Of a DNA stretch of 46,896 bases, positions 31,735 to 38,114 are shown piece after piece; position 1 is the first letter of the stretch, and the number at the start of each line of letters is the position of its first letter. Both the position numbers and the translations under genes were made by a program. The notes under the pieces were generated by a model. The model worked only from the letters and a program-made list of their open reading frames with translations, was not told where the DNA came from and did no database searches. The DNA lies in assembly GCF_915070105.1 (NCBI RefSeq), contig NZ_CAJZFJ010000007.1, forward strand, positions 1-46,896. Reading direction: 5' to 3'. Origin of the DNA: an uncultured Porphyromonas sp. Its GTDB lineage: Bacteria > Bacteroidota > Bacteroidia > Bacteroidales > Porphyromonadaceae.

Positions 31735-31786
31735 CGGTAGAATGCGTGGCCTATTGTCACGCAATGGAAATATAGAAAGCAAGATA

Positions 31787-32422
31787 ATGAAGAAGCTATT
31801 TTTCGCAGCGGTAGCTCTGGTCGCTACATCCTTCGCTGCCCAGGCACAGATTAATCCTCGTATCGAAGTAGCAGCTAATATTGCTCGCACAGTAGCTAAG
31901 GATGCTAACGGGTCAGACGTCAACGGTCTGAAGATCCACCCAGGCTTCCGTGCTGGTCTCGCCGTTGAGATCGGTGTCGCTAGTGGCGTATACATCGCCC
32001 CAGGGATTACCTTCCGTCAAGAGGGTAACAAGCAGGAACTGACAAGCAACCAAAAGACGGAGACGGTCTCCAACACACTGAACTATATCTCCGTGCCCGT
32101 AACCCTCGGTATCCGTATCCCCCTCTCTGAGGGTCTGGCTGTCTCGGCGGAGTTCGGTCCTACCTTCTCCTACGGGGTTAGCTCCTCTGTCCGTACCCTC
32201 GCAGGGATCAAGGGAGGGATCAAGTCTGCCTATGATGCCTTCAAGGAAAAGCAGTACAATCGCTTCGACATGGGCATCAATGCCTCTGCCGCTCTTGAGT
32301 TCAGCAAGGTCTACGTACGTCTAGGCACCGACCTCGGCATGGTCAACAGCTTCAAGGAAGCTACGGATAAGCTCAGCAGCAAGAACACTTCGTTCTTCCT
32401 CGGTCTCGGCTACCGCTTCTAA
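31787..32422 (+). CDS. Small outer-membrane beta-barrel (porin-family) protein
   Basis: The start at 31787 gives the clean signal peptide MKKLFFAAVALVATSFAAQAQ; an upstream in-frame ATG at 31742 would add 15 non-signal residues. The 211-residue product is an eight-strand-type barrel of the Bacteroidetes 'outer membrane protein beta-barrel' family. It has 'GFRAGLAVEIGVASGVYIAPGITFRQEG', 'LNYISVPVTLGIRIPL', 'LAVSAEFGPTFSYGV', and final strand 'TSFFLGLGYRF' ending in Phe. It is a single-gene unit with its own promoter box and a perfect terminator. It probably has a structural or minor pore role in the outer membrane. Confidence 0.8.
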   Translation: MKKLFFAAVALVATSFAAQAQINPRIEVAANIARTVAKDANGSDVNGLKIHPGFRAGLAVEIGVASGVYIAPGITFRQEGNKQELTSNQKTETVSNTLNYISVPVTLGIRIPLSEGLAVSAEFGPTFSYGVSSSVRTLAGIKGGIKSAYDAFKEKQYNRFDMGINASAALEFSKVYVRLGTDLGMVNSFKEATDKLSSKNTSFFLGLGYRF

Positions 32423-32456
32423 TCCCCACGTAGTTATCACGGATTAACTATATACG

Positions 32457-32501
32457 CTATGCACCGCTACGGCCGAGGGCTGTAGCGGTGCATAGCTTTT
32501 T
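32457..32501 (+). terminator. Terminator after the small porin gene
   Basis: Perfect 14 bp stem CTATGCACCGCTAC (32457-32470) with its complement 32482-32495, followed by CTTTTT. A textbook factor-independent terminator. Confidence 0.92.
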
Positions 32502-32505
32502 ATCC

Positions 32506-32513
32506 TATATTTG
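32506..32513 (+). promoter_or_regulatory. -7 box upstream of the kinase gene
   Basis: TATATTTG matches TAnnTTTG, starting 5 bases after the preceding terminator tract and 54 bases before ATG 32568. Confidence 0.55.
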
Positions 32514-32567
32514 TAAGGTAAAGTAGATACAACAAGCATTTACTAACTAACGAAATAGACACCTGAG

Positions 32568-33638
32568 ATGAAGCAGATCATTAGCCAGTTCGTCCCTCTA
32601 GAGGAGATTGGCGAGGTCCTCCCCTTCGGGAATGGACACATCAACGACACCTATGCCGTGACCGACCGTGAGGGCACACGTCGCTGGATACTACAGCGCA
32701 TCAATCACCATGTCTTCCCTCGTATCGAGGTGCTACAGCGTAATGTAGCCATCGTCTCGGAGCGTATGCACCAGAGGCTCCAGGAGGCAGGTGATCGTGA
32801 CCTAGAGCGCAAGTACCTACACTTCTATCCCCTACTAAGTGACTCGACGAAGAATTACTACTACGATGGGGAGAACTACTGGCGCGTCTGTCGCTTCATC
32901 CCCGAGAGCATGAGCATGAGCGAGCTCACCCCCGAGGCAGCACGCTGCGCAGGTGAGGCCTTCGGACACTTTGAGGAGATGCTCTCTGACATCCCTGAGG
33001 GAACGCTCGGTGAGACCATCATTGACTTCCACAGCATGCCCTTCCGCCTACGTCAGCTACGCGAAGCCGTAGAGAAGGACCCCGTCGGACGTGTAGCCGG
33101 CGTACGAGATATCCTCGCCGAGATCGACAAGCGTGCCGATAAGATGCTCCAGCAGGAGCGACTATACGAGGAGGGTAAGCTCCCCAAGCGTACCATCCAC
33201 TGCGACACTAAGGTGGATAACGTCCTCTTCGACAAGAGCGGCTGTGTCCTATGTGTCGTAGACTGGGATACGGTGATGCCAGGCTACATCCTGAGTGATG
33301 TAGGGGACTTCATCCGCACAGGTGTCAACCTAGCCGCAGAGGACGAAGCTGATCTATCGAAGATCGGGGTGAATATGCCCATCTACAAGGCCTTCGTAGA
33401 GGGCTATCTCTCCACCGCTGGCAAGTTCCTCAACCCCACCGAGCGTAGCCTCATCGCCTACGGAGGACGTCTGATGACCTACATGCAGACCGTGCGCTTC
33501 CTAGCTGACTACATCGATGGAGACAAGTACTTCAAGGTACACCATCCCGAGCACAACCTCCAGCGTACCCGTGCCCAGCTACGCTACCTAGAGTGCCTCG
33601 AGGAGAAGGCCGAGGAGATGGAGGCACTACTCAAGTAG
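32568..33638 (+). CDS. Phosphotransferase-family kinase, NahK-like (N-acetylhexosamine 1-kinase type)
   Basis: A 356-residue cytosolic protein with the aminoglycoside-phosphotransferase fold. It has 'PFGNGHINDTYAV' (glycine-rich loop, 19-31), 'RWILQRINHHVF', the Brenner motif HCDTKVDNVLFD (211-222, catalytic Asp213 and Asn218), and VVDWDTVMPG with metal-binding Asp232/Asp234. The flow matches the NahK-like group that phosphorylates GlcNAc/GalNAc at C1, with choline-kinase-like alternatives. In bifidobacteria NahK works in salvage of host-glycan hexosamines, but here no such pathway gene is adjacent. It is a single-gene unit bounded by hairpins. The substrate is not decided by sequence. Confidence 0.75.
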   Translation: MKQIISQFVPLEEIGEVLPFGNGHINDTYAVTDREGTRRWILQRINHHVFPRIEVLQRNVAIVSERMHQRLQEAGDRDLERKYLHFYPLLSDSTKNYYYDGENYWRVCRFIPESMSMSELTPEAARCAGEAFGHFEEMLSDIPEGTLGETIIDFHSMPFRLRQLREAVEKDPVGRVAGVRDILAEIDKRADKMLQQERLYEEGKLPKRTIHCDTKVDNVLFDKSGCVLCVVDWDTVMPGYILSDVGDFIRTGVNLAAEDEADLSKIGVNMPIYKAFVEGYLSTAGKFLNPTERSLIAYGGRLMTYMQTVRFLADYIDGDKYFKVHHPEHNLQRTRAQLRYLECLEEKAEEMEALLK

Positions 33639-33670
33639 TCCCCACCCAATACACAGACCCCTAAGGTAGA

Positions 33671-33694
33671 GGCTGTGGGACTTGTCCCCCAGCC
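33671..33694 (+). terminator. First hairpin after the kinase gene
   Basis: GGCTGTGGGAC pairs with GTCCCCCAGCC with one mismatch and a 2-base loop. It may protect the 3' end or act together with the next hairpin. Confidence 0.45.
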
Positions 33695-33706
33695 CCCTTA
33701 TACAGA

Positions 33707-33748
33707 GCGAGAGCAAGATTCCCTTCATGTGAGGGATCTTGCTCTCGC
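33707..33748 (+). terminator. Strong terminator after the kinase gene
   Basis: GCGAGAGCAAGAT (33707-33719) pairs with ATCTTGCTCTCGC (33736-33748), plus CCCT/AGGG inside. The T-rich TGTTATTTTGTT follows. Confidence 0.85.
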
Positions 33749-33946
33749 TGTTATTTTGTTCCCTAGCCTAGGACAGAGAGCTTAGGTTGGGTGATAGGTG
33801 GGTGATAGGTGTTGGGAGGAAGTGGAGTCGAGGCCAAGGCATTAGGCTTAGCTGAGCCCCTTATATCGCCGGTGCTCTACCCGCAGAGATCACAGCAGAG
33901 TAGCCAGATCAAGCTCGTCAACCCATCTCCCTACATCACGGATACG

Positions 33947-35080
33947 CTACCAGTAGAGGTCGTAGACTCGGATCTCACTACGTGTACCCACCCGATAGGT
34001 CGCTCCAGCAGAGCCGATACCCGAGCTCACACAGACCTGCTTGTCGTCGTAGTCTCTTGTACCTGAGGCAATCCCAAACTTCCACCACACCATCGCTTGC
34101 CCCGGCCAGATCTGTCCGCCGTGCGTATGACCGCACAGCATGAGGTCTACGGGAGAGCCCGCTAGGCTGTCGATAGAGCCCGGAGTATGCTCCATCAGTA
34201 GCACGGGTCGTCGACTAGGATCAATCCCCGCTGTGATGCGCTCGTAGGGCATTCGGTCGCCGTAGATAGCATCGTCTCTACCGATGAGCGTCAGTAGGCT
34301 ATCCCCCGGATAGGCAACACTATCCCTAAGGAGTGTAGCTCCGATCTCCTTGACGAAGCGGATATTGGAGAGTGTGTCGGCTCGGTACTCGTGATTCCCG
34401 AGGACGAAGTACACTCCGAGGGGCGCCTTTAGTCTACGCATCACCTTCATGACCCGAGGGTCGTAGGCATACTCACTCAGGTGGTCGATATAGTCCCCTC
34501 CACAGAGGATCAGGTCTGGTCGCTGTGCCATGATCAGCTCCACGGCACGCTCCACATAGGGCGGAGTCATAGCCTCGCCGATGTGTAGGTCGGAGAAGAA
34601 GACCAGACGCATACGCTTCTCGGCCTTTGCTCCCTCGGGAGTAAGACGCTTGAGGTAGAGGTCATGGTGCAGTACCACGGGGTAGCGCACATTGTGATAC
34701 CCGATGAAGAGCGTCACGATGAAGACCACTAATGCCAGCACCAAGGAGCCCTGGCGCATAAGCTTCTTCTGCCACAGGGGGGCATACGTGTAGAACCCGA
34801 AGAGACGCCGATCGACGTAGCGGAGCACCTCCACCAGCACCAGCACACCTGCTGCATACATCGAGGAGAAGAAGATGTACACACTGCCATTCATCACATG
34901 ACTCATCCAGTCTGCCTGGATCGAGCGATGGATGAAGAGGGCTAGGATAAAGAGGAAGAAGACCAGAGCTAGTAATCCCCAGAGGAACCGACGTCCCTTA
35001 GGCCCTAGAGCCTGCCCCCCTCGCCAACCGAAGTAGGGGAAGAGGAAGAGACAGCAGAGGACTGAATACAGATAGACCAT
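33947..35080 (-). CDS. Membrane-anchored metallophosphoesterase
   Basis: A 377-residue protein with four predicted membrane helices in the first 130 residues, then a calcineurin-type phosphoesterase domain. The metal-binding motifs are FSDLHIGE (Asp164, His166), GGDYID (Asp196), GNHEYR (Asn229, His230), EHTPG (His298) and CGHTHGGQIWP (His318, His320). It resembles the YkuE/YaeI-like group with an N-terminal membrane region. A lipid-linked or periplasmic phosphoester substrate is possible. It lies 30 bases downstream of a MATE exporter gene on the same strand, so the two are probably co-transcribed. Confidence 0.87.
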   Translation of the reverse strand: MVYLYSVLCCLFLFPYFGWRGGQALGPKGRRFLWGLLALVFFLFILALFIHRSIQADWMSHVMNGSVYIFFSSMYAAGVLVLVEVLRYVDRRLFGFYTYAPLWQKKLMRQGSLVLALVVFIVTLFIGYHNVRYPVVLHHDLYLKRLTPEGAKAEKRMRLVFFSDLHIGEAMTPPYVERAVELIMAQRPDLILCGGDYIDHLSEYAYDPRVMKVMRRLKAPLGVYFVLGNHEYRADTLSNIRFVKEIGATLLRDSVAYPGDSLLTLIGRDDAIYGDRMPYERITAGIDPSRRPVLLMEHTPGSIDSLAGSPVDLMLCGHTHGGQIWPGQAMVWWKFGIASGTRDYDDKQVCVSSGIGSAGATYRVGTRSEIRVYDLYW

Positions 35081-35110
35081 AGCTATATAGTGCGTAATAT
35101 CCGAGCTCAG

Positions 35111-36505
35111 CTAGAGCGTCTCCACCCGAGCGTGCTGCTTTTCAAAGAGGCGGAACTGATAGTACATCAGAGCCATCCCCAGCACCCCAGAGCTGATATC
35201 GGAGAAGGGAAGTGCTACCCACACCCCTGTACTGCCCCACAGCAGGGGGAAGGCAAAGAGCGCTGGGATGAGGAAGAGTATTTGCCTAGAGAGACTCAGT
35301 AGTAGAGCCTTGCCCCCGAAGCCTATGCTCTGGAAGAACTGCGTCGCCGTCACCTGGAAGCCCACGAAGGCAAAGCCATAGAGACATAGACGTAGGGCGT
35401 GAGCCGAGGCCTCAATCATCTCGGGAGAGCTGGTGAAGAGTGAGGCGAGGAAGCTCGGGGCGATCAGAGCCACGATATTCACGAAGAGCCCGATACCGAA
35501 GTTCGTCGTAGCACAGATCCTAAAGGTCTGACGCACACGTCCCATAGCCTTCGCCCCATAGTTGAAGCCTATGATGGGCTGCATCCCCTGAGCTATACCG
35601 AGCATGAACATGAAGCCCACCAGCGCAATGCTATTGATGATCCCGTAGGCTCCGACTGCTCGGTCGGCCATGATCGGGGAGCCTGCATGCTCGGCCAGCG
35701 AGGAGTTGATCAGGAAGGTAACGCCACTACTAAGTAGCTGGAGGAAGAAGGGCGACATCCCGATCGACAGGATCGCCATGATCTGCTCCGAAGAGAAGCG
35801 CATATTCCGCTTATGGAACTGTACCTCGCTCTTGCTATCGAGGAAGTGCTGCATCACGAAGGCTGCCGACACGGCCATAGCGATCACCGTCGCCCATGCT
35901 GCCCCCTCGATACCCCAGCCAAAGCCGTAGATGAAGACCGCATCCAGTAGGGTATTGAGCCCTGCCCCGATGAGCATCGTGATCATCGCCTTGTAGGGGT
36001 AACCCGAGGCACGCATGATCGCATTAAAGCTAAAGCAGAGTGTCGAGAAGATGTTCCCTGGGATCATGATCTTCAGATAGTCGTAGGCGAAGGGGAGTGT
36101 CCGGTCGTTCGCCCCTAAGGCCCGTAGGATCTCCTCGAGCCAGATCATCACCGGCACTAGCGTAAGCACCTGAGTCACGATCGTCAGCAGCAGGGCATTG
36201 CTCAGGATATTCTCTGCCTCGTCATGCTTGCCCTCACCGAGGAGGATGGAGACACGTGAGGAGGCACCCACCCCGATCAGCATCCCGAAGGCCTGTACGA
36301 AGAGTAGGATCGGGAAGGTCAGTGCGAGTCCCGTGATGGCGAACTCGCTGACTCCCTGCCCGATGAAGATACGGTCTACGACACTATAGAGGGCATTGAC
36401 CATCGTCCCCACGACAGCGGGGACACCGTAGTGGAAGAGGAGCTTGGGGATACGCTCATTGCTCAGGAGCTGGATGCGGTCTGTATTATCTTTCTTGGGG
36501 GGCAT
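35111..36505 (-). CDS. MATE-family efflux transporter
   Basis: A 464-residue inner-membrane protein with twelve predicted helices and the MATE repeats. Examples are 'PAVVGTMVNALYSVVDRIFIGQGVSEFAITGLALTFPI' split across the first helices, 'GVGASSRVSILLGEGKHDEAE', 'MIPGNIFSTLCFSFNAIMRASGYP', and 'GIAQGMQPIIGFNYGAKAMGRVRQ' in the second half. It would expel drugs or metabolites using a sodium or proton gradient. Substrate unknown. It is first in a two-gene unit with the metallophosphoesterase, after the ribosomal-protein operon and its terminator. Confidence 0.92.
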   Translation of the reverse strand: MPPKKDNTDRIQLLSNERIPKLLFHYGVPAVVGTMVNALYSVVDRIFIGQGVSEFAITGLALTFPILLFVQAFGMLIGVGASSRVSILLGEGKHDEAENILSNALLLTIVTQVLTLVPVMIWLEEILRALGANDRTLPFAYDYLKIMIPGNIFSTLCFSFNAIMRASGYPYKAMITMLIGAGLNTLLDAVFIYGFGWGIEGAAWATVIAMAVSAAFVMQHFLDSKSEVQFHKRNMRFSSEQIMAILSIGMSPFFLQLLSSGVTFLINSSLAEHAGSPIMADRAVGAYGIINSIALVGFMFMLGIAQGMQPIIGFNYGAKAMGRVRQTFRICATTNFGIGLFVNIVALIAPSFLASLFTSSPEMIEASAHALRLCLYGFAFVGFQVTATQFFQSIGFGGKALLLSLSRQILFLIPALFAFPLLWGSTGVWVALPFSDISSGVLGMALMYYQFRLFEKQHARVETL

Positions 36506-36585
36506 ATACTCGTGCTAGAGTGTGGGTGGGGGGATTGCGTTGTGGTGTCGGGGGATGGGGGAGTAGGGGTCTACTCTACAGAGAA

Positions 36586-36620
36586 GAGGCTGCCCGCTTG
36601 CATCAGCGTGGGGCAGCCTC
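36586..36620 (-). terminator. Terminator after the rpmB-rpmG-DUF4295 operon
   Basis: GAGGCTGCCC (36586-36595) pairs with GGGCAGCCTC (36611-36620) across a 15-base loop, about 70 bases beyond the DUF4295 stop. Confidence 0.75.
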
Positions 36621-36689
36621 TCTAGTGGGGTGCGACGCTCTCCAGTACAGGACTACAGAGCGGGGTCTAGCGAAGGGTAGACGTCTCTA

Positions 36690-36839
36690 CTAAGAGAAGT
36701 ATTCCTTCACAGCTTCGTTGGGCACCATTTCCTCCTGGAAGGTATAGGCCCCAGTCTTAGGAGACTTGACCATCTTGATTACCTTAGCGTAGGTACGGCC
36801 GTCTGCCTTCTTGAACGATGCGACTGCTTTCTTTGCCAT
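36690..36839 (-). CDS. DUF4295 small basic protein
   Basis: A 49-residue protein beginning MAKKAVASFKKADGRTYAKV and ending VPNEAVKEYFS. This is the DUF4295 family, found almost only in Bacteroidetes directly after rpmG. Its position 12 bases downstream of rpmG fits exactly. The high lysine content and the location suggest a ribosome-associated or translation-linked role, which is inference. The gene is too short for ordinary ORF lists. Confidence 0.9.
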   Translation of the reverse strand: MAKKAVASFKKADGRTYAKVIKMVKSPKTGAYTFQEEMVPNEAVKEYFS

Positions 36840-36851
36840 TGTCTTATCTCC

Positions 36852-37040
36852 TTACTTGATTTCCTTGTGGATGGTCATGCGCTTGAGGATCGGATTGTAC
36901 TTCTTCAGCTCAAGACGCTCAGTGGTGTTCTTACGATTCTTCGTCGTGATATAGCGAGAAGTCCCGGGCAGACCACTGTCCTTATGTTCGGTGCATTCGA
37001 GTATAACCTGCACTCTATTTCCCTTAGCTTTCTTTGCCAT
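36852..37040 (-). CDS. rpmG: 50S ribosomal protein L33
   Basis: Large-subunit ribosomal protein of 62 residues: MAKKAKGNRVQVILECTEHK, then 'TSRYITTKNRKNTTERLELKKYNPIL' in two overlapping motifs. Only one cysteine is present, so this is the zinc-independent form lacking the two CxxC pairs. It lies 10 bases after rpmB, in the same operon. Confidence 0.96.
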   Translation of the reverse strand: MAKKAKGNRVQVILECTEHKDSGLPGTSRYITTKNRKNTTERLELKKYNPILKRMTIHKEIK

Positions 37041-37050
37041 GATGATGTCC

Positions 37051-37302
37051 CTACTTTACCTTGATTTCACTTAGATAGCCCTTCTCAGCTGCCTGACGTA
37101 TAGCAGCATCGAGCCCGATCTTATTGATGAGTCGAAGCCCTGATGCTGATAGCTTCAGCACGATCCAGCACCCTTCTTCGGGCCAGAAGAACTTCTTCGT
37201 AAACAGGTTGACATCAAAGCGGCGCTTCGTCTTACGATTGGAGTGTGAGACGTTGTTGCCGACCATGGCCTTCTTGCCTGTAATCTGACAAATCTTTGAC
37301 AT
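37051..37302 (-). CDS. rpmB: 50S ribosomal protein L28
   Basis: Large-subunit ribosomal protein of 83 residues: MSKICQITGKKAMVGNNVSH, then SNRKTKRRFDVNLFTKKFF and 'LKLSASGLRLINKIGLDAAI'. Normal length for Bacteroidetes L28. It is first in the rpmB-rpmG-DUF4295 operon. A partial promoter match (TTACTTTG on the minus strand, 37390-37397) lies 87 bases upstream. Confidence 0.97.
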   Translation of the reverse strand: MSKICQITGKKAMVGNNVSHSNRKTKRRFDVNLFTKKFFWPEEGCWIVLKLSASGLRLINKIGLDAAIRQAAEKGYLSEIKVK

Positions 37303-37581
37303 TGAACTCTATATTTTAGTTTGTTATTTCTAACGCTATGAGCGACTTGCAGTGATCTCCTCTCTCGAGAGAATTCTACAATCGGTCTGCAAAGTAACTA
37401 AAAAAAACGCACTTATACAAATAGCCTTCATCCTTATTCCCTTTTCCCCTTTGCACAGGGGACTTATCCGCCCCATGAGCCTCGCCCGCCTCACCCGATC
37501 TATGGACGTACAGATGGGCTCGCCCCCCCGAGCTCTCCCACACCCTCTATCTGGGACACTCCGAGGGTGCAAAAACGAACA

Positions 37582-37731
37582 TACCGAGAGCGCACTTGTA
37601 CTCCTATAATGAACGCATTCATCATCTAGGTAAGAAGACAGAGGCGCTCTTACCGAGAGCGCAAGTGCGTTCTCGGTAAGAGCGTTTTCGCCCTCTCGGA
37701 ACGACTGACACATAGCACATTACGCGAGGGG
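37582..37731. repeat. Dispersed CGCTCT...AGAGCG palindromic element, copy 2
   Basis: A 40-base hairpin at 37645-37684 has arms CGCTCTTACCGAGA and TCTCGGTAAGAGCG, with an inner CGCA/TGCG pairing. A further ACCGAGAGCGCACTTG fragment lies at 37583-37598. The tail 37682-37731 aligns with 19971-20021, sharing GCGTTTT, CCCTC, TCGGAA, CTGA, ACA and TACG blocks. Confidence 0.8.
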
Positions 37732-38098
37732 AAAAAGCGACTCACCCCTCCTCCCTTCACCGAGAGAGGAGACACCCTCCCACCCTACCCCCCCATGCCC
37801 TACCATAATATATACGCGCGCGAGGGTTATGTTTGGAATAGAAGCGAGCGGGGATAGGGGTGTGGAAAGACGGAGGAAGGAATAGAGGGGCGGAAGCCTA
37901 AGAGGTGAGCAGGGAGGGGGCGGAGTGCGGAAGGATGGGAGGAGGAGCACGGAAGCGGAGGTCAGAGAGACGGGGGAAGGAGCGAGAGGAGGAAGCCTGC
38001 GGGATGAACCGCTCACGTGCTGGGGTGTTCTCTACACGAGGAAGGAGTGCCCCTGCTGACCAGAGAATGGGGCAAGTCCTTCGATATCTCATATATTG

Positions 38099-38106
38099 TA
38101 GATTTG
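38099..38106 (+). promoter_or_regulatory. -7 box just upstream of copA
   Basis: TAGATTTG matches TAnnTTTG and ends 8 bases before ATG 38115, so the mRNA would be almost leaderless if this box is used. Confidence 0.45.
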
Positions 38107-38114
38107 GTCTAGGT

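Larger units (their letters stand above)
33639..33946. other. 308 bp convergent gap
   Basis: Contains two hairpins after the kinase gene (33671-33694 and 33707-33748) and a short tandem duplication of GGGTGATAGGT (about 33790-33810). No gene is supported. Confidence 0.6.
37303..38114. other. 812 bp divergent region between rpmB and copA
   Basis: Contains the rpmB upstream region, a palindromic element related to the 19.9 kb array (37582-37731), and a purine-rich stretch (about 37855-38010) before the copA promoter. The long in-frame extension upstream of copA (37905-38114) has no start context or protein-like composition. Confidence 0.65.

Noticed and set aside
31742..31786. Upstream ATG of the small porin gene
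   Set aside because: It would put 15 polar residues before the signal peptide and would start within the leader hairpin; ATG 31787 is a typical MKK start.
37905..38114. In-frame 70-codon N-terminal extension of copA
   Set aside because: The extension is Arg/Glu/Gly-rich with no homology to CopA N-termini. A clear family start with MIKKTFPLLGLHCAAC lies at 38115 and a promoter box lies between.
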